64,000 bases of DNA from Cyanosarcina radialis HA8281-LM2 (GTDB lineage Bacteria; Cyanobacteriota; Cyanobacteriia; Cyanobacteriales; CCAP-1448): positions 62,001 through 126,000 of the forward strand of contig JAHHHA010000014.1 of NCBI GenBank assembly GCA_019359615.1. The letters are read 5' to 3'. Numbering within the stretch: the first letter of the stretch is position 1; each line of letters starts with the position of its first letter. The position numbers were made by a program, and so were the translations under genes. Of this stretch, positions 1 to 7,834 are shown piece after piece. The notes under the pieces were generated by a model. That model was not told where the DNA came from and did not search any database. It saw only the letters and a list, made by a program, of their open reading frames with translations.

Positions 1-359
1 CGTTGCAAGGCCATGGCGGTTAAAGCCGCTTCTTGAGGCGGTTCGGGCTTCATTTGAGTGGCCAGACAGCGAATCCCGCTGAGGCGTTCTGCCCCGTAGC
101 GGGGTAATTCCAACGGTGGGATCTGGGTTTGACGGGGCGTACCCACTCCCACCCTAATTACTTGTCCGCGACGATTGATGTAGGCGCATACGGGCTGGCC
201 GATCTCAGTACCGATCGCGGCCAATCGTTGGGCAAATTCCGGTGTAGTGAGGCGATCGCCTGGAAGCTTTTGATGGTACAGCCGTTGCAGTTGTTTGATT
301 TGGCTGGACTTCAAACCTTGAAGGTGGCCGTAGATAGTTTCTATACTCTCAAACCTCAA
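1..359 (-). CDS. hflX: GTPase HflX, N-terminal part (runs off the window)
   Basis: The reverse strand is open from 359 to the window edge and encodes the N-terminal domain of the ribosome-associated GTPase HflX, which splits stalled or hibernating 70S ribosomes. Seen: the segment ETIYGHLQGLKSSQ followed by RRGQVIRVGVGTP and a run ending RLSGIRCLATQ, which is how I remember cyanobacterial HflX starting. The GTPase domain lies outside the window. Orthologues, as I recall, start with Met directly before ETIYG; here that codon is ATA (342-344), so I place the start at the in-frame TTG (357-359), just after an in-frame TAG. Identity is fairly sure, the start is not. Confidence 0.8.
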   Translation of the reverse strand, partial: MRFESIETIYGHLQGLKSSQIKQLQRLYHQKLPGDRLTTPEFAQRLAAIGTEIGQPVCAYINRRGQVIRVGVGTPRQTQIPPLELPRYGAERLSGIRCLATQMKPEPPQEAALTAMALQ

Positions 360-482
360 TTCGTTATGTCTATTCTAGTGAAATACCCGATATTCATCGC
401 TCAGGCGCTAGAGCGCAAGCTTCCAGTTTCAACTATTTTTTAACTTCGATCGAAGGGGGGAATAGCCGCGCTCAAGAATCAG

Positions 483-728
483 ATGGGGATGAAACATCAG
501 TGGGGATTAATTGCCCCAGAAGACCGACGAGAGATGAGCCAGGCGATAGTCGGCGAGTTATTGGAGCGTGCCCCAAGCGTGGAGTTTAGCCTGACGCTCA
601 AAGCCTTGCATCAGGTCTGGCAAAGCATTGACCAACAGATTGAGCAATTGGAGGTGCAGTGGAAACAACAAGCGCCACAGACTGGCTCCATTCGAGCGAC
701 AACTCTGTCCGGCTGTGACCACGGCTAA
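483..728 (+). pseudogene. Small ORF, possible transposase remnant
   Basis: This 81-codon ORF is not recognised. The middle (residues about 40-65) is a predicted helix rich in Gln and Glu (WQSIDQQIEQLEVQWKQQ), the kind of helical linker seen in some transposases. No catalytic motif is visible, and the reading frame ends just where a longer protein would continue. Sequence beyond the stop (729-960) shows no open frame that restores it. It may be a decayed insertion-sequence fragment or a chance ORF; there is no strong ribosome binding site. Confidence 0.25.
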
Positions 729-1164
729 ATCCCGGTAAGCATACCGTTACTGGTTGACTACGTTTTAGTGTGAGTGGCGCAGCCTCTGATGAGAGCGAAT
801 AAGAAAGCCGTAGCACCGTTACGACGATGACTACGAATGACTGGTCGTTGAGGCATCATTAGAGTTGGTCTGCCAGCAGTCTTTTGAACATCCCCCCATC
901 GAACTCAATTGCTCCCTTAGCCCACCACCAATTCCACAACTGGAGGAGCGCTGTTGCACCTCTACAGAGTTTTGTCTCTTCCACTTGACAAAATCCCATG
1001 ACGGGGATTTAGGGTGAGGGCAAGATGTGTATACACCGTAGCCTCGTAGGAGAGGGGTTGGGCGCTGCCCTGAAGCTCTGCCGAAGGGGGTGAGGGCAGC
1101 AATGGATGGTATGAGAACCGGATTTGAGATAACACACCCTACTAGAGAGACTTTGTTACTAGCA
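729..1164. other. Gene-free stretch with repeat remnants
   Basis: No convincing gene. It contains a small hairpin (AAATCCC at 991-997 pairing with GGGATTT at 1004-1010), which on the minus strand is followed by TTTTGT and could be a weak terminator for trpE. At about 1023-1105 lies a copy of the G-rich repeat (GGAGAGGGGTTGGG and GGGGGTGAGGGC blocks) that also occurs at 28555-28730 and 54001-54098. Confidence 0.5.
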
Positions 1165-2715
1165 TTATGGCGATCGCAAACAGCGAATTGCTTCTAATAA
1201 ACCCTTGGCTTTATTGAGAGTTTCTTCGTATTCTTTTTCGGGGTTCGAGTCTGCTACTAATCCAGCCCCAGCCTGGACGGAAACCAAGTGTTTGCCGTCA
1301 GCTTGAGGGCGAACTACCATCGTCCGAATCGCGATCGCACTGTTTAATTGCCCTTCAAAATCGTAGTAGCCATAAACTCCAGAATACGGACCGCGACGGC
1401 ATTGTTCCAGTTCGTAAATAATTTCCATCGCCCGGATTTTGGGCGCACCGCTGACAGTTCCAGCCGGAAAGCAAGCTTTGAGTAAATCCCAAGCCGTTTT
1501 CCCCGCTGCTAGTTCTCCCACGACATTGCTGACGATGTGCATGACGTGAGAGTAACGTTCGATTACCATCTGTTCGTCAACTCTTACCGCCCCGCTTTGA
1601 CAGACGCGCCCTAAGTCGTTGCGCCCCAAATCGACTAGCATGACGTGTTCGGCGATTTCTTTAGGATCTTGGAGTAAATCTCGCGCTAGGGCTTCATCTT
1701 CTTGCACTGTTTGTCCGCGCTTGCGAGTGCCAGCGATCGGCCGTAAGGTAGCTTTAGTTTCGCCTGCCTCGGTTTTTTCGGCTTTTACCATCACTTCTGG
1801 ACTCGAACCGATAATTTGCCAGTCGCTAAAGTTGAAATAAGCCATATAAGGCGAGGGATTGATCGTCCGCAAGGAACGGTAAAGCGCAAACGGATCGCCG
1901 CTATAAGAAGTCGTGAGTCGTTGAGACAGCACTACTTGAAAAATATCGCCAGCGTGGATGTATTCTTTAGCTTTTTCGACGTTGGCGCAGTATTGGGCGC
2001 GGGAAACATTGCTGGTGTAATCCGCTGGTAGAGACGCGAGATCTCGCGTCTCTACGTTTACCGTGGGTGGTGTCCACGACAAAAAGGCATTTTTCCCTGT
2101 CAGGGGTAGTTGCAGTTTTTCTACTAATTGCGAGACGCGATCGCTAGCTTGTTGATATGCTAGTTCGAGATTGCCTTGAGTGGCTTGGAGATCGGCATAA
2201 GCGATCGCCCAAATTTTTCGCTTTACTTGGTCGAAAACGATTAAATTGTCTACTTGCATCCACAAACCATCTGGCAGGCTATCGGCTGTTGGCGGATGAA
2301 CGGGAACGCGGGGTTCGATCCAGCGGATCAATTCGTATCCCCAAAAGCCAAACAATCCCCCAATTCCAGGTGGTAACTGAGGTAATTTCACCGGATGGTA
2401 GGGAGCTAAGCATTGAGCTAGAGTAGCAAATGGATCGCCTTCAAAAACTTCTACTTTACCGTGCCGATGAGTTTGACTCGTAATATTTCCCCTGGACTCT
2501 AATACCCACAACGGATCGCAGCCCAAAAAACTATACCGTCCTACTTTTTCTCCACCTTCAACCGACTCTAATAGAAAGTTGTAAGGTTGGCCCGCACAAA
2601 CTTTATACCAAGCGGATACTGGCGTATCTAAATCTGCTACCAATTCTTGATATAAAGGAATAAAATTCCCTTTTGTTGCTAGAGAGGTAAATTCGGACAA
2701 ACTGGGAAATATCAT
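1165..2715 (-). CDS. trpE: Anthranilate synthase component I
   Basis: Converts chorismate plus ammonia (delivered by TrpG) to anthranilate, the first committed step of tryptophan synthesis in the cytoplasm. The 516-residue protein has the family's tryptophan-feedback motif LLES...RYSFLG (48-65), the chorismate-binding core with IAGTRKRG (327-334), DLGRNDLGRVC (362-372), GTVSGAPKIRAMEII (419-433) and the C-terminal QAGAGLVADS (481-490). Length is normal apart from about nine residues (221-229) encoded by an inserted palindrome in the linker between the N-terminal and catalytic parts. The peroxiredoxin gene lies 59 bp upstream on the same strand, so the two may share a transcript. No Trp leader peptide was seen in that short gap. 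TrpE is preferred over PabB because of the LLES motif and the overall match. Confidence 0.95.
   Translation of the reverse strand: MIFPSLSEFTSLATKGNFIPLYQELVADLDTPVSAWYKVCAGQPYNFLLESVEGGEKVGRYSFLGCDPLWVLESRGNITSQTHRHGKVEVFEGDPFATLAQCLAPYHPVKLPQLPPGIGGLFGFWGYELIRWIEPRVPVHPPTADSLPDGLWMQVDNLIVFDQVKRKIWAIAYADLQATQGNLELAYQQASDRVSQLVEKLQLPLTGKNAFLSWTPPTVNVETRDLASLPADYTSNVSRAQYCANVEKAKEYIHAGDIFQVVLSQRLTTSYSGDPFALYRSLRTINPSPYMAYFNFSDWQIIGSSPEVMVKAEKTEAGETKATLRPIAGTRKRGQTVQEDEALARDLLQDPKEIAEHVMLVDLGRNDLGRVCQSGAVRVDEQMVIERYSHVMHIVSNVVGELAAGKTAWDLLKACFPAGTVSGAPKIRAMEIIYELEQCRRGPYSGVYGYYDFEGQLNSAIAIRTMVVRPQADGKHLVSVQAGAGLVADSNPEKEYEETLNKAKGLLEAIRCLRSP
2028..2055. repeat. Perfect 28-nt palindrome inside trpE
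   Basis: The 28 bases are their own exact reverse complement (arm GTAGAGACGCGAGA). They are read in frame as residues 221-229 (VETRDLASL) of TrpE. A related palindrome occurs in non-coding DNA at 60227-60257 (GTAGAGACGTTGC arm), which indicates a mobile palindromic repeat rather than ordinary coding sequence. Confidence 0.8.
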
Positions 2716-2774
2716 CTCAATTATAAATAATGAATTATGATTTTTTGTTGAATGGTGAATCGAAAATTACGATC

Positions 2775-3338
2775 CTAATTTTGCGATAGCCAATCGATAA
2801 CTTCCTCAACATTTTTATCGGGTGGAAATACTGGATAAAATACCTTCTCGATCTGCCCATCGGTAATAATTAATGTCAATCTCTTAATTAACTTCATCGA
2901 CTCGACCTCAAATGTTGGCAATTGCAAGGAGTTAGCAAATTCTAACTTTTCATCGCTCAATAAAGCAAACGGTAAATGCAATCTTGCAACTGCTTCACGC
3001 TGATAGCCAGTGTCTTGCGTACTCAGTCCAAACACCTTGACTCCAAACGCTTGTAGCTCTCGATCGCGATCTCTAAAAGCACAAGCTTGGGGCGTGCAAC
3101 CTCTCGCACCTGGAATTTCATTCCAACCTTGAGGCGGATCGAGATCCGGTCGTCCCGTCCGTGGATAGCAGTAAACTATCATTCTGCCAATGGAATTAGC
3201 CAAATCTACCACTTCTCCCGTAGTTGCAAGTAGGGGAATTGAAGGAATTTTCATGCCTAAAAGGCGATCGCACGCACCATCGTCAACAGGTACGGGAAGA
3301 TTCTCTGGTAAGGCATACAGATTATCTGTTCTCGGCAT
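2775..3338 (-). CDS. Peroxiredoxin (BCP/PrxQ-like)
   Basis: Thiol peroxidase reducing hydrogen peroxide and organic hydroperoxides with a thioredoxin-type donor. The 187-residue protein has the AhpC/TSA fold signature YCYPRTGRPD (56-65) followed by GARGCTPQACAFRD, with the likely peroxidatic Cys81 and a second Cys86 five residues on, the spacing used by atypical 2-Cys PrxQ/BCP enzymes. Later segments (FGLSTQD, LPFALLSDE) match the family. No signal peptide. The start ATG at 3338 is followed by a long, less conserved N-terminus of about 30 residues. It precedes trpE on the same strand. Confidence 0.85.
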   Translation of the reverse strand: MPRTDNLYALPENLPVPVDDGACDRLLGMKIPSIPLLATTGEVVDLANSIGRMIVYCYPRTGRPDLDPPQGWNEIPGARGCTPQACAFRDRDRELQAFGVKVFGLSTQDTGYQREAVARLHLPFALLSDEKLEFANSLQLPTFEVESMKLIKRLTLIITDGQIEKVFYPVFPPDKNVEEVIDWLSQN

Positions 3339-3370
3339 AGCTTGGCTGGTGTCTGGTTAAGTGCTGGCGT

Positions 3371-3456
3371 TCTTGTGGGGCAGGCATCTTGCCTGCCGTG
3401 GGAGCAGGGCAGGCATCTTACTTGTAGTGGGACAGCCGGGATGGCTATCCCACTAC
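3371..3456. repeat. REP-like palindromic repeats
   Basis: Two adjacent hairpins: GGCAGGC/GCCTGCC (3379-3397) and a longer one, TAGTGGGACAGCC with GGCTATCCCACTA (3425-3455). The GTGGGA...TCCCAC type recurs around 40062-40344, where it hosts an inserted element. They lie upstream of the peroxiredoxin gene and code for nothing credible. Confidence 0.65.
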
Positions 3457-3596
3457 TCATCAATGGATTGCTATAGTTCATACTATGGTCGATCGCCCGC
3501 CTCGATCGCTTCTAATCTAGTGCTGGCAGAAGTAAGCTTTGTTGGAGGATGATATTTTAACTCAGAATTTTCCATTTTTCCTGGCCAAGAGAAGTA

Positions 3597-3764
3597 GTGA
3601 AATATTTAGCAGGGCAAATTGCCATTTATGAGGCTTTAAATCCAACACTTGCAGTTACTGAACAAGTCTTAGCTAGTCACAAACTTGGATTACAAGATAA
3701 TATTCCCAAGATTTTGTCGATTAAAACTTATTGCCCCAATTACAGAATTGAATTTGAGATCTAA
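3597..3764 (+). pseudogene. Short ORF or gene fragment, unknown
   Basis: From GTG at 3597 the frame reads VKYLAGQIAIYEALNPTL and ends at TAA 3762-3764, 55 codons. The same frame is open for 33 bases further upstream (ending FSWPREV before the GTG) back to a TAA, without an ATG, which suggests the 3' end of a decayed gene. Composition is protein-like, with amphipathic segments, but I recognise no family. It lies 21 bp before the next unknown gene. Confidence 0.25.
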
Positions 3765-3785
3765 GGAATTACAGTAACCATCGCT

Positions 3786-4301
3786 ATGCAATTATGCTAT
3801 TTGGCAGTTAGTAAAACAAAATTTTTAGGCAAAGGGATCGATCGTAAAAAGTTATCTCAAAATATTTTTGTAATTGAAGTGAAGTCGGTGTTGTCATTGC
3901 CCAGCCAACACTGGGGATGGCCAGTTGCACCTCAATCCAAATTTGCCGATCGCTTAGATGGAATGCCAGAGGGAATATACCAGGTTTTGGGTAAGCGGTT
4001 TGACATATATCCAACAGAGCAATATCTAAATTGGTTATGCGAAAAGATCTTAGGGGTATATCTCCAACAGGTTTGGTTTAAACCGGAGAAATTTTGCCAA
4101 TGTCCGTTTTTTGAACTCTTCTACTTGCCAAAGTACGACGGCTGTATCGGCCCGATAACTAGTCAGAAATTAGTTCGAGATTTCCAAACTTGGGCATCAA
4201 CGATCGACGATCGAGAATTTTCTATCAGCTTTTATCAGTCGTTACGAAAAGCTTTTGAAATAGCTAGTGACTCAGGTTTTATCATTTTTTATTATGGTTG
4301 A
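3786..4301 (+). CDS. Hypothetical protein, 171 aa
   Basis: Unrecognised protein, rich in aromatic residues (W, F, Y), with no signal peptide or membrane segment. It contains the segment CQCPFFELFYLPKYDG (about 112-127) and ends FIIFYYG. The codon start is ATG at 3786. It is followed at once by the acetyltransferase gene, with 14 bp between stop and the chosen start, so the two may be co-transcribed. AT content is higher than in the neighbours, and a gene fragment lies upstream; both fit a recently gained accessory gene, but this is inference. Confidence 0.55.
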   Translation: MQLCYLAVSKTKFLGKGIDRKKLSQNIFVIEVKSVLSLPSQHWGWPVAPQSKFADRLDGMPEGIYQVLGKRFDIYPTEQYLNWLCEKILGVYLQQVWFKPEKFCQCPFFELFYLPKYDGCIGPITSQKLVRDFQTWASTIDDREFSISFYQSLRKAFEIASDSGFIIFYYG

Positions 4302-4315
4302 GAGTAGGTTTGGTA

Positions 4316-4948
4316 ATGACTAAAAAAAGTTGGACTCTGACGATCGAAACCGATCGCCTCATCCTGCGTCCCCAACAGCCGAGCGACTATGAAGCTTGGT
4401 ATGCAGCTTTTGCCGGACGATCGCCGTCGCAGCATCAGTACGACGAAGGGCAAATTAATTTAGTTGGTTGCGACACAGACTGGTTTGCCGATGTGTGTCA
4501 GCGACATCAGGCCCAAGCCTTAAGCGATTACGCCTATATCTTCAGCATCTTCTGTCGGCAAACCCAGCGTCATCTCGGTTATGTCGATCTGTCAACCATC
4601 CAGCGGGAAGAAAAACAGTGGGCTAATTTAGGCTATAGCATTCACAATCAGTATTGGCGACAAGGTTTCGGCAAGGAAGCCGTGGGAGCAGCACTAGCCG
4701 CTGGGTTTGAACTTCTGGGATACCATCGCATCGAAGCTGCAATTAATCTCGACAACTATGCTTCTATAGCTTTAGCCCAAAGCGTTGGTTTGCATCAAGA
4801 ATGTATTCGTCGGGGTTTTTATTATGAAAACGATCGATGGGTAGATCACGTCATTTATGTCGCCCTCCCGTCGGATTTGGGTTTAGAGGAAAAAGCACCA
4901 GAGCGATCGCTTGCTAGATACCCGGACTACTTAAACCAAAAGCTATAG
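4316..4948 (+). CDS. GNAT acetyltransferase (RimJ/RimL type)
   Basis: Predicted acetyl-CoA-dependent N-acetyltransferase. Seen: the typical RimJ/RimL opening TIETDRLILRPQQPSD, the segment HLGYVDLSTI, NLGYSIHNQYWRQGFGKEA that includes the acetyl-CoA-binding R/Q-x-x-G-x-G/A loop (RQGFGK), and IEAAINLDNYASIALAQSVG near the C-terminus. The 210-residue length is normal. I chose ATG 4316 because it directly precedes the conserved start; an in-frame TTG at 4298 overlapping the upstream stop would add six residues. Substrate unknown: ribosomal protein, other protein or a small amine are all possible. Confidence 0.85.
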   Translation: MTKKSWTLTIETDRLILRPQQPSDYEAWYAAFAGRSPSQHQYDEGQINLVGCDTDWFADVCQRHQAQALSDYAYIFSIFCRQTQRHLGYVDLSTIQREEKQWANLGYSIHNQYWRQGFGKEAVGAALAAGFELLGYHRIEAAINLDNYASIALAQSVGLHQECIRRGFYYENDRWVDHVIYVALPSDLGLEEKAPERSLARYPDYLNQKL

Positions 4949-4982
4949 TTGATAGATAGTAGATTCATCCACCAACCTCACG

Positions 4983-5810
4983 ATGCTAGGAGAAAAACTA
5001 GAGCAACTGAAAACTCTATTTGCCGAAATGGAGCGAGCCTTAATTGCTTATTCTGGAGGCGTTGATAGCACGCTGGTAGCCAAGATCGCTTACGATGTAC
5101 TGGGCGCTCGCGCTATAGCCATCACCGCTCAATCGCCCTCGTTGCTGCCAGAAGAACTCGAAGATGCCCGCATTCAAGCTGCTACGCTCGGTATTCGCCA
5201 TCAAATCGTCTCCACGGGCGAAATGGATAACCCCAACTACACTAGCAATCCGGTTAACCGCTGCTACTTCTGCAAAAGCGAACTCCACGACACCTTGAAA
5301 CCGCTAGCACAGCAAATGGGCTACCCTTACGTGGTAGATGGGGTCAATGCTGACGATTTGCACGATTATCGCCCAGGAATTCAAGCCGCCAAAGAAAGAG
5401 GAGTGCGATCGCCTTTAGCCGAAGTTGGCATTACCAAAGCCCAAGTGCGCGAACTATCGCAGCAGCTAGGATTGCCTTGGTGGGATAAACCCGCCCAACC
5501 ATGTCTGAGTTCTCGCTTTCCCTATGGAGAAGAAATCACCGTCAGCAAGCTGCAAAGAGTTGGCAGGGCAGAAATTTATCTGCGACGGTTGGGGTGGCAA
5601 AATCTGCGGGTGCGTTCCGAGGGCGACACCGCCAGGATCGAACTACCGCCAGAGCAAATTAAGGAGTTTGCGATCGCCACCGATCTACCAGCACTAGTCT
5701 TGGCTTTTCAGGAATTGGGCTTTATTTACGTCACTCTCGACTTAGAAGGTTATCGCAGTGGTAAGCTAAACCAAGTTCTCGATCGAGAAGAATTGGCTGC
5801 CAAAGCCTAA
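4983..5810 (+). CDS. larE: ATP-dependent sacrificial sulfur transferase LarE
   Basis: PP-loop ATPase of the LarE family, which inserts sulfur into the pyridinium dithiocarboxylate ring during synthesis of the nickel-pincer nucleotide cofactor. Seen: PP-loop SGGVDST (24-30), then NRCYFCKSEL with Cys94 and Cys97, and PCLSSRFPYGE with Cys174. In the L. plantarum enzyme a single Cys (176) donates its own sulfur; homologues with a three-Cys set bind an iron-sulfur cluster and can act repeatedly. The three cysteines here fit the second type. LarB and LarC are not in the window. The gene follows the acetyltransferase by 34 bp. Confidence 0.88.
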   Translation: MLGEKLEQLKTLFAEMERALIAYSGGVDSTLVAKIAYDVLGARAIAITAQSPSLLPEELEDARIQAATLGIRHQIVSTGEMDNPNYTSNPVNRCYFCKSELHDTLKPLAQQMGYPYVVDGVNADDLHDYRPGIQAAKERGVRSPLAEVGITKAQVRELSQQLGLPWWDKPAQPCLSSRFPYGEEITVSKLQRVGRAEIYLRRLGWQNLRVRSEGDTARIELPPEQIKEFAIATDLPALVLAFQELGFIYVTLDLEGYRSGKLNQVLDREELAAKA

Positions 5811-5904
5811 TCGACTGACAATAGATCGAAAACCATCGGTTTCAAGCCTTTCCTTTAAAGGAAAAAAGTTTTTGATAGGAGTTCGAGTTTCCTCCAAAAA
5901 CCAG

Positions 5905-5936
5905 CTTTTGACTTTTGACTTTTGACTTTTGACTTG
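5905..5936. repeat. Short tandem repeat (TTTTGAC unit)
   Basis: Four copies of a 7-base unit related to CTTTTGA precede the phosphatase start. An in-frame TTG inside the repeat (5922) could extend that protein by six residues, but this is probably fortuitous. Confidence 0.7.
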
Positions 5937-5939
5937 TTA

Positions 5940-6662
5940 ATGACTCAAACTGTTTGGTTAGCTCGCCACGGCAATCGCTTAGACTTTGTTAAACCCCAAT
6001 GGTTAATCGCTGCCGAACGCCATTACGATCCACCACTATCAACAGACGGTGTATTGCAAGCGAAAGCATTAGGAGAGCGCCTCAAAAGAGAGAAAATAGC
6101 TCATATTTTTGCTTCTCCTTTTTTCCGCACGGTGGAAACAGCTTATTACGTCGCTGAAGCTCTCGATTTACCGATTAAAATCGAAACGGGAGTCAGCGAG
6201 TTTATTTATTTTCGGTGGATGCCAGAGATGCCAAAAATCTTATCTGCCGATGACTTAGCTGAGTTATTTCCTCGGATCGATCGCACCTATACTTCCCACG
6301 TCCCCGTCAGTTATCCCGAAACCTTTGCCCAAGCGATCGCTCGTTCTCAAGCAACTGCAAAGCATTTAACTCAAGAGTTTTCTGAAGATATTTTAATTAT
6401 CGGTCATGCGGCCTCGATCGCTGGAGCAGCTAGAGGTTTAGTCAATAACAGCCCCAAGATTCGCACTCCTCTATGCGGTTTGACTAAAATCGTGCGTCAG
6501 AGCGCGGATTGGCAGATAGAATTCAACGGAGACATTTCACATTTAAGTGCAGTTACAGATAAAACTCCCCCATGGTTAGTTAAATTGCGGATGGGCTTGT
6601 GGCGATTTGGGATGGTTGCATCTTTTTTCTATCTGAAAGTGAAGAAAGAGCGTGAGTTATAG
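5940..6662 (+). CDS. Histidine phosphatase family protein
   Basis: Phosphoglycerate-mutase-like (histidine acid) phosphatase. The protein opens with MTQTVWLARHGNR, whose RHG holds the phospho-accepting His. The second catalytic His is in ILIIGHAASIAG (about 159-170), and IFASPFFRTVETA is the usual S-P-x-x-R-x-x-x-T segment. The acidic residue region is VSEFIYFRWMP. Length 240 residues, a little longer than the single-domain norm, ending in a hydrophobic WRFGMVASFFYLKV tail. Start ATG 5940 puts the RHG motif 10 residues in, as usual. It precedes the YvcK gene by 26 bp. Substrate unknown. Confidence 0.85.
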   Translation: MTQTVWLARHGNRLDFVKPQWLIAAERHYDPPLSTDGVLQAKALGERLKREKIAHIFASPFFRTVETAYYVAEALDLPIKIETGVSEFIYFRWMPEMPKILSADDLAELFPRIDRTYTSHVPVSYPETFAQAIARSQATAKHLTQEFSEDILIIGHAASIAGAARGLVNNSPKIRTPLCGLTKIVRQSADWQIEFNGDISHLSAVTDKTPPWLVKLRMGLWRFGMVASFFYLKVKKEREL

Positions 6663-6688
6663 AGCGTACTTATTACTTATTAATCGAG

Positions 6689-7672
6689 ATGACTAATAAT
6701 AAAGCTAAAATTGTCGCGATTGGGGGAGGGACTGGGGTTAGTACCGTTTTGAGAGAGTTGAAAAAAGTAGCCACTGCCACTGCTGTCGTATCGATGATGG
6801 ATAGTGGAGGTAGCAGCGGCAGACTGCGAGATGAAGAAAGCATTCTCCCGCCTGGTGACATTTTGAAATGTATTTTAGAGTTACTGCCCGACGATAGTTC
6901 TAGTAAAAAATGGCGCGATTTATTAAATTATCGTTTTGGCAAAGGTGAAAGCCTCAAAGGGCATACTTTGGGAAATTTATTGCTAGCTGCGGCCTACGAT
7001 TGGGAAGGGGGCACTCCTTTTGGGATTGAGTCAATTTCTAAATTGTTAAACATTCAAGGTCGAGTGCTACCAGTAACATTAAATCATGTAGATTTAATCG
7101 CTAAATTGAACAATGGCACGGATGTATTAAGCGAAACTCGGATCGATCTCCGCACCGATTTCGAGCATAGTATTGAATACATCTACCTTTCTCGTCGCGC
7201 TCAAGTTTATAAGCCTGTAGTCGAGGCAATTATGTCAGCCGATCGTATAATTATCGGTCCTGGTAGCTTATTCACTAGCATTCTACCTAACTTTTTAGTT
7301 GAAGGATTAACCGAAGCTTTATCAGAAAGTTCTGCTCCTAAAATTTATGTAGTAAATCTGTTTACCGATCCAGCCGAAACTAATAGCTATAAAGCTTCCG
7401 ATTTTATTAAAAAAATCAAGGAATACTTATTAGATGGGACGGGGATCGATTACGCGATCGTCAATACCGAACCAATCCCCGAAATGCTCTGCCGCATCTA
7501 CGCTACCGAGCACAAATTTCCTGTCGAACCAGATCTGGAAGAATGTCAGAAGTTAGTTAAGAAAAAGGCGATCGGTGGTAATTTTATCAAAGGCAAAACC
7601 ATATTGCGTCACGATAGTCGTCGCTTGGTCGAAGCCGTGTTGCAATTTACCCAAAAACAGCACGAACAATAA
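6689..7672 (+). CDS. yvcK: YvcK/CofD-like gluconeogenesis factor
   Basis: Member of the UPF0052 (CofD-like) family; Bacillus YvcK binds UDP-sugars and affects cell shape, peptidoglycan synthesis and growth on gluconeogenic carbon. Seen: the nucleotide-binding start VAIGGGTGVSTVLREL (9-24), DSGGSSGRLR (38-47), the central KGHTLGNLLLAA and the second glycine motif IIIGPGSLFTSILPN. The residues NLFTDPAETNSY replace the more usual NLMTQPGET. Full length at 327 residues, cytoplasmic, with no N-terminal membrane extension. It follows the histidine phosphatase by 26 bp and probably shares its transcript. Confidence 0.88.
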   Translation: MTNNKAKIVAIGGGTGVSTVLRELKKVATATAVVSMMDSGGSSGRLRDEESILPPGDILKCILELLPDDSSSKKWRDLLNYRFGKGESLKGHTLGNLLLAAAYDWEGGTPFGIESISKLLNIQGRVLPVTLNHVDLIAKLNNGTDVLSETRIDLRTDFEHSIEYIYLSRRAQVYKPVVEAIMSADRIIIGPGSLFTSILPNFLVEGLTEALSESSAPKIYVVNLFTDPAETNSYKASDFIKKIKEYLLDGTGIDYAIVNTEPIPEMLCRIYATEHKFPVEPDLEECQKLVKKKAIGGNFIKGKTILRHDSRRLVEAVLQFTQKQHEQ

Positions 7673-7834
7673 AATTGAAAAAAGCTGAATTTTATCGACT
7701 GCTCGCCATAATTCACTCCAGAACAAAGCCAATCTAACTCTCAACCAAGAGACGTGTAAATCATTTTTAGGTAACTGAGACAGGAGAAGAATATCTGGAA
7801 CAAGTATTTATCGTAAATTAGCTAGGAAGAAACA

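Noticed and set aside
598-816. Reverse-strand 72-codon frame
   Set aside because: Composition is unlike protein-coding DNA and it overlaps the candidate remnant; no recognisable motif.
5846-5866. Palindrome TTTCCTTTAAAGGAAA after larE as a terminator
   Set aside because: The stem is AT-rich and weak and no U-run follows on the coding strand.
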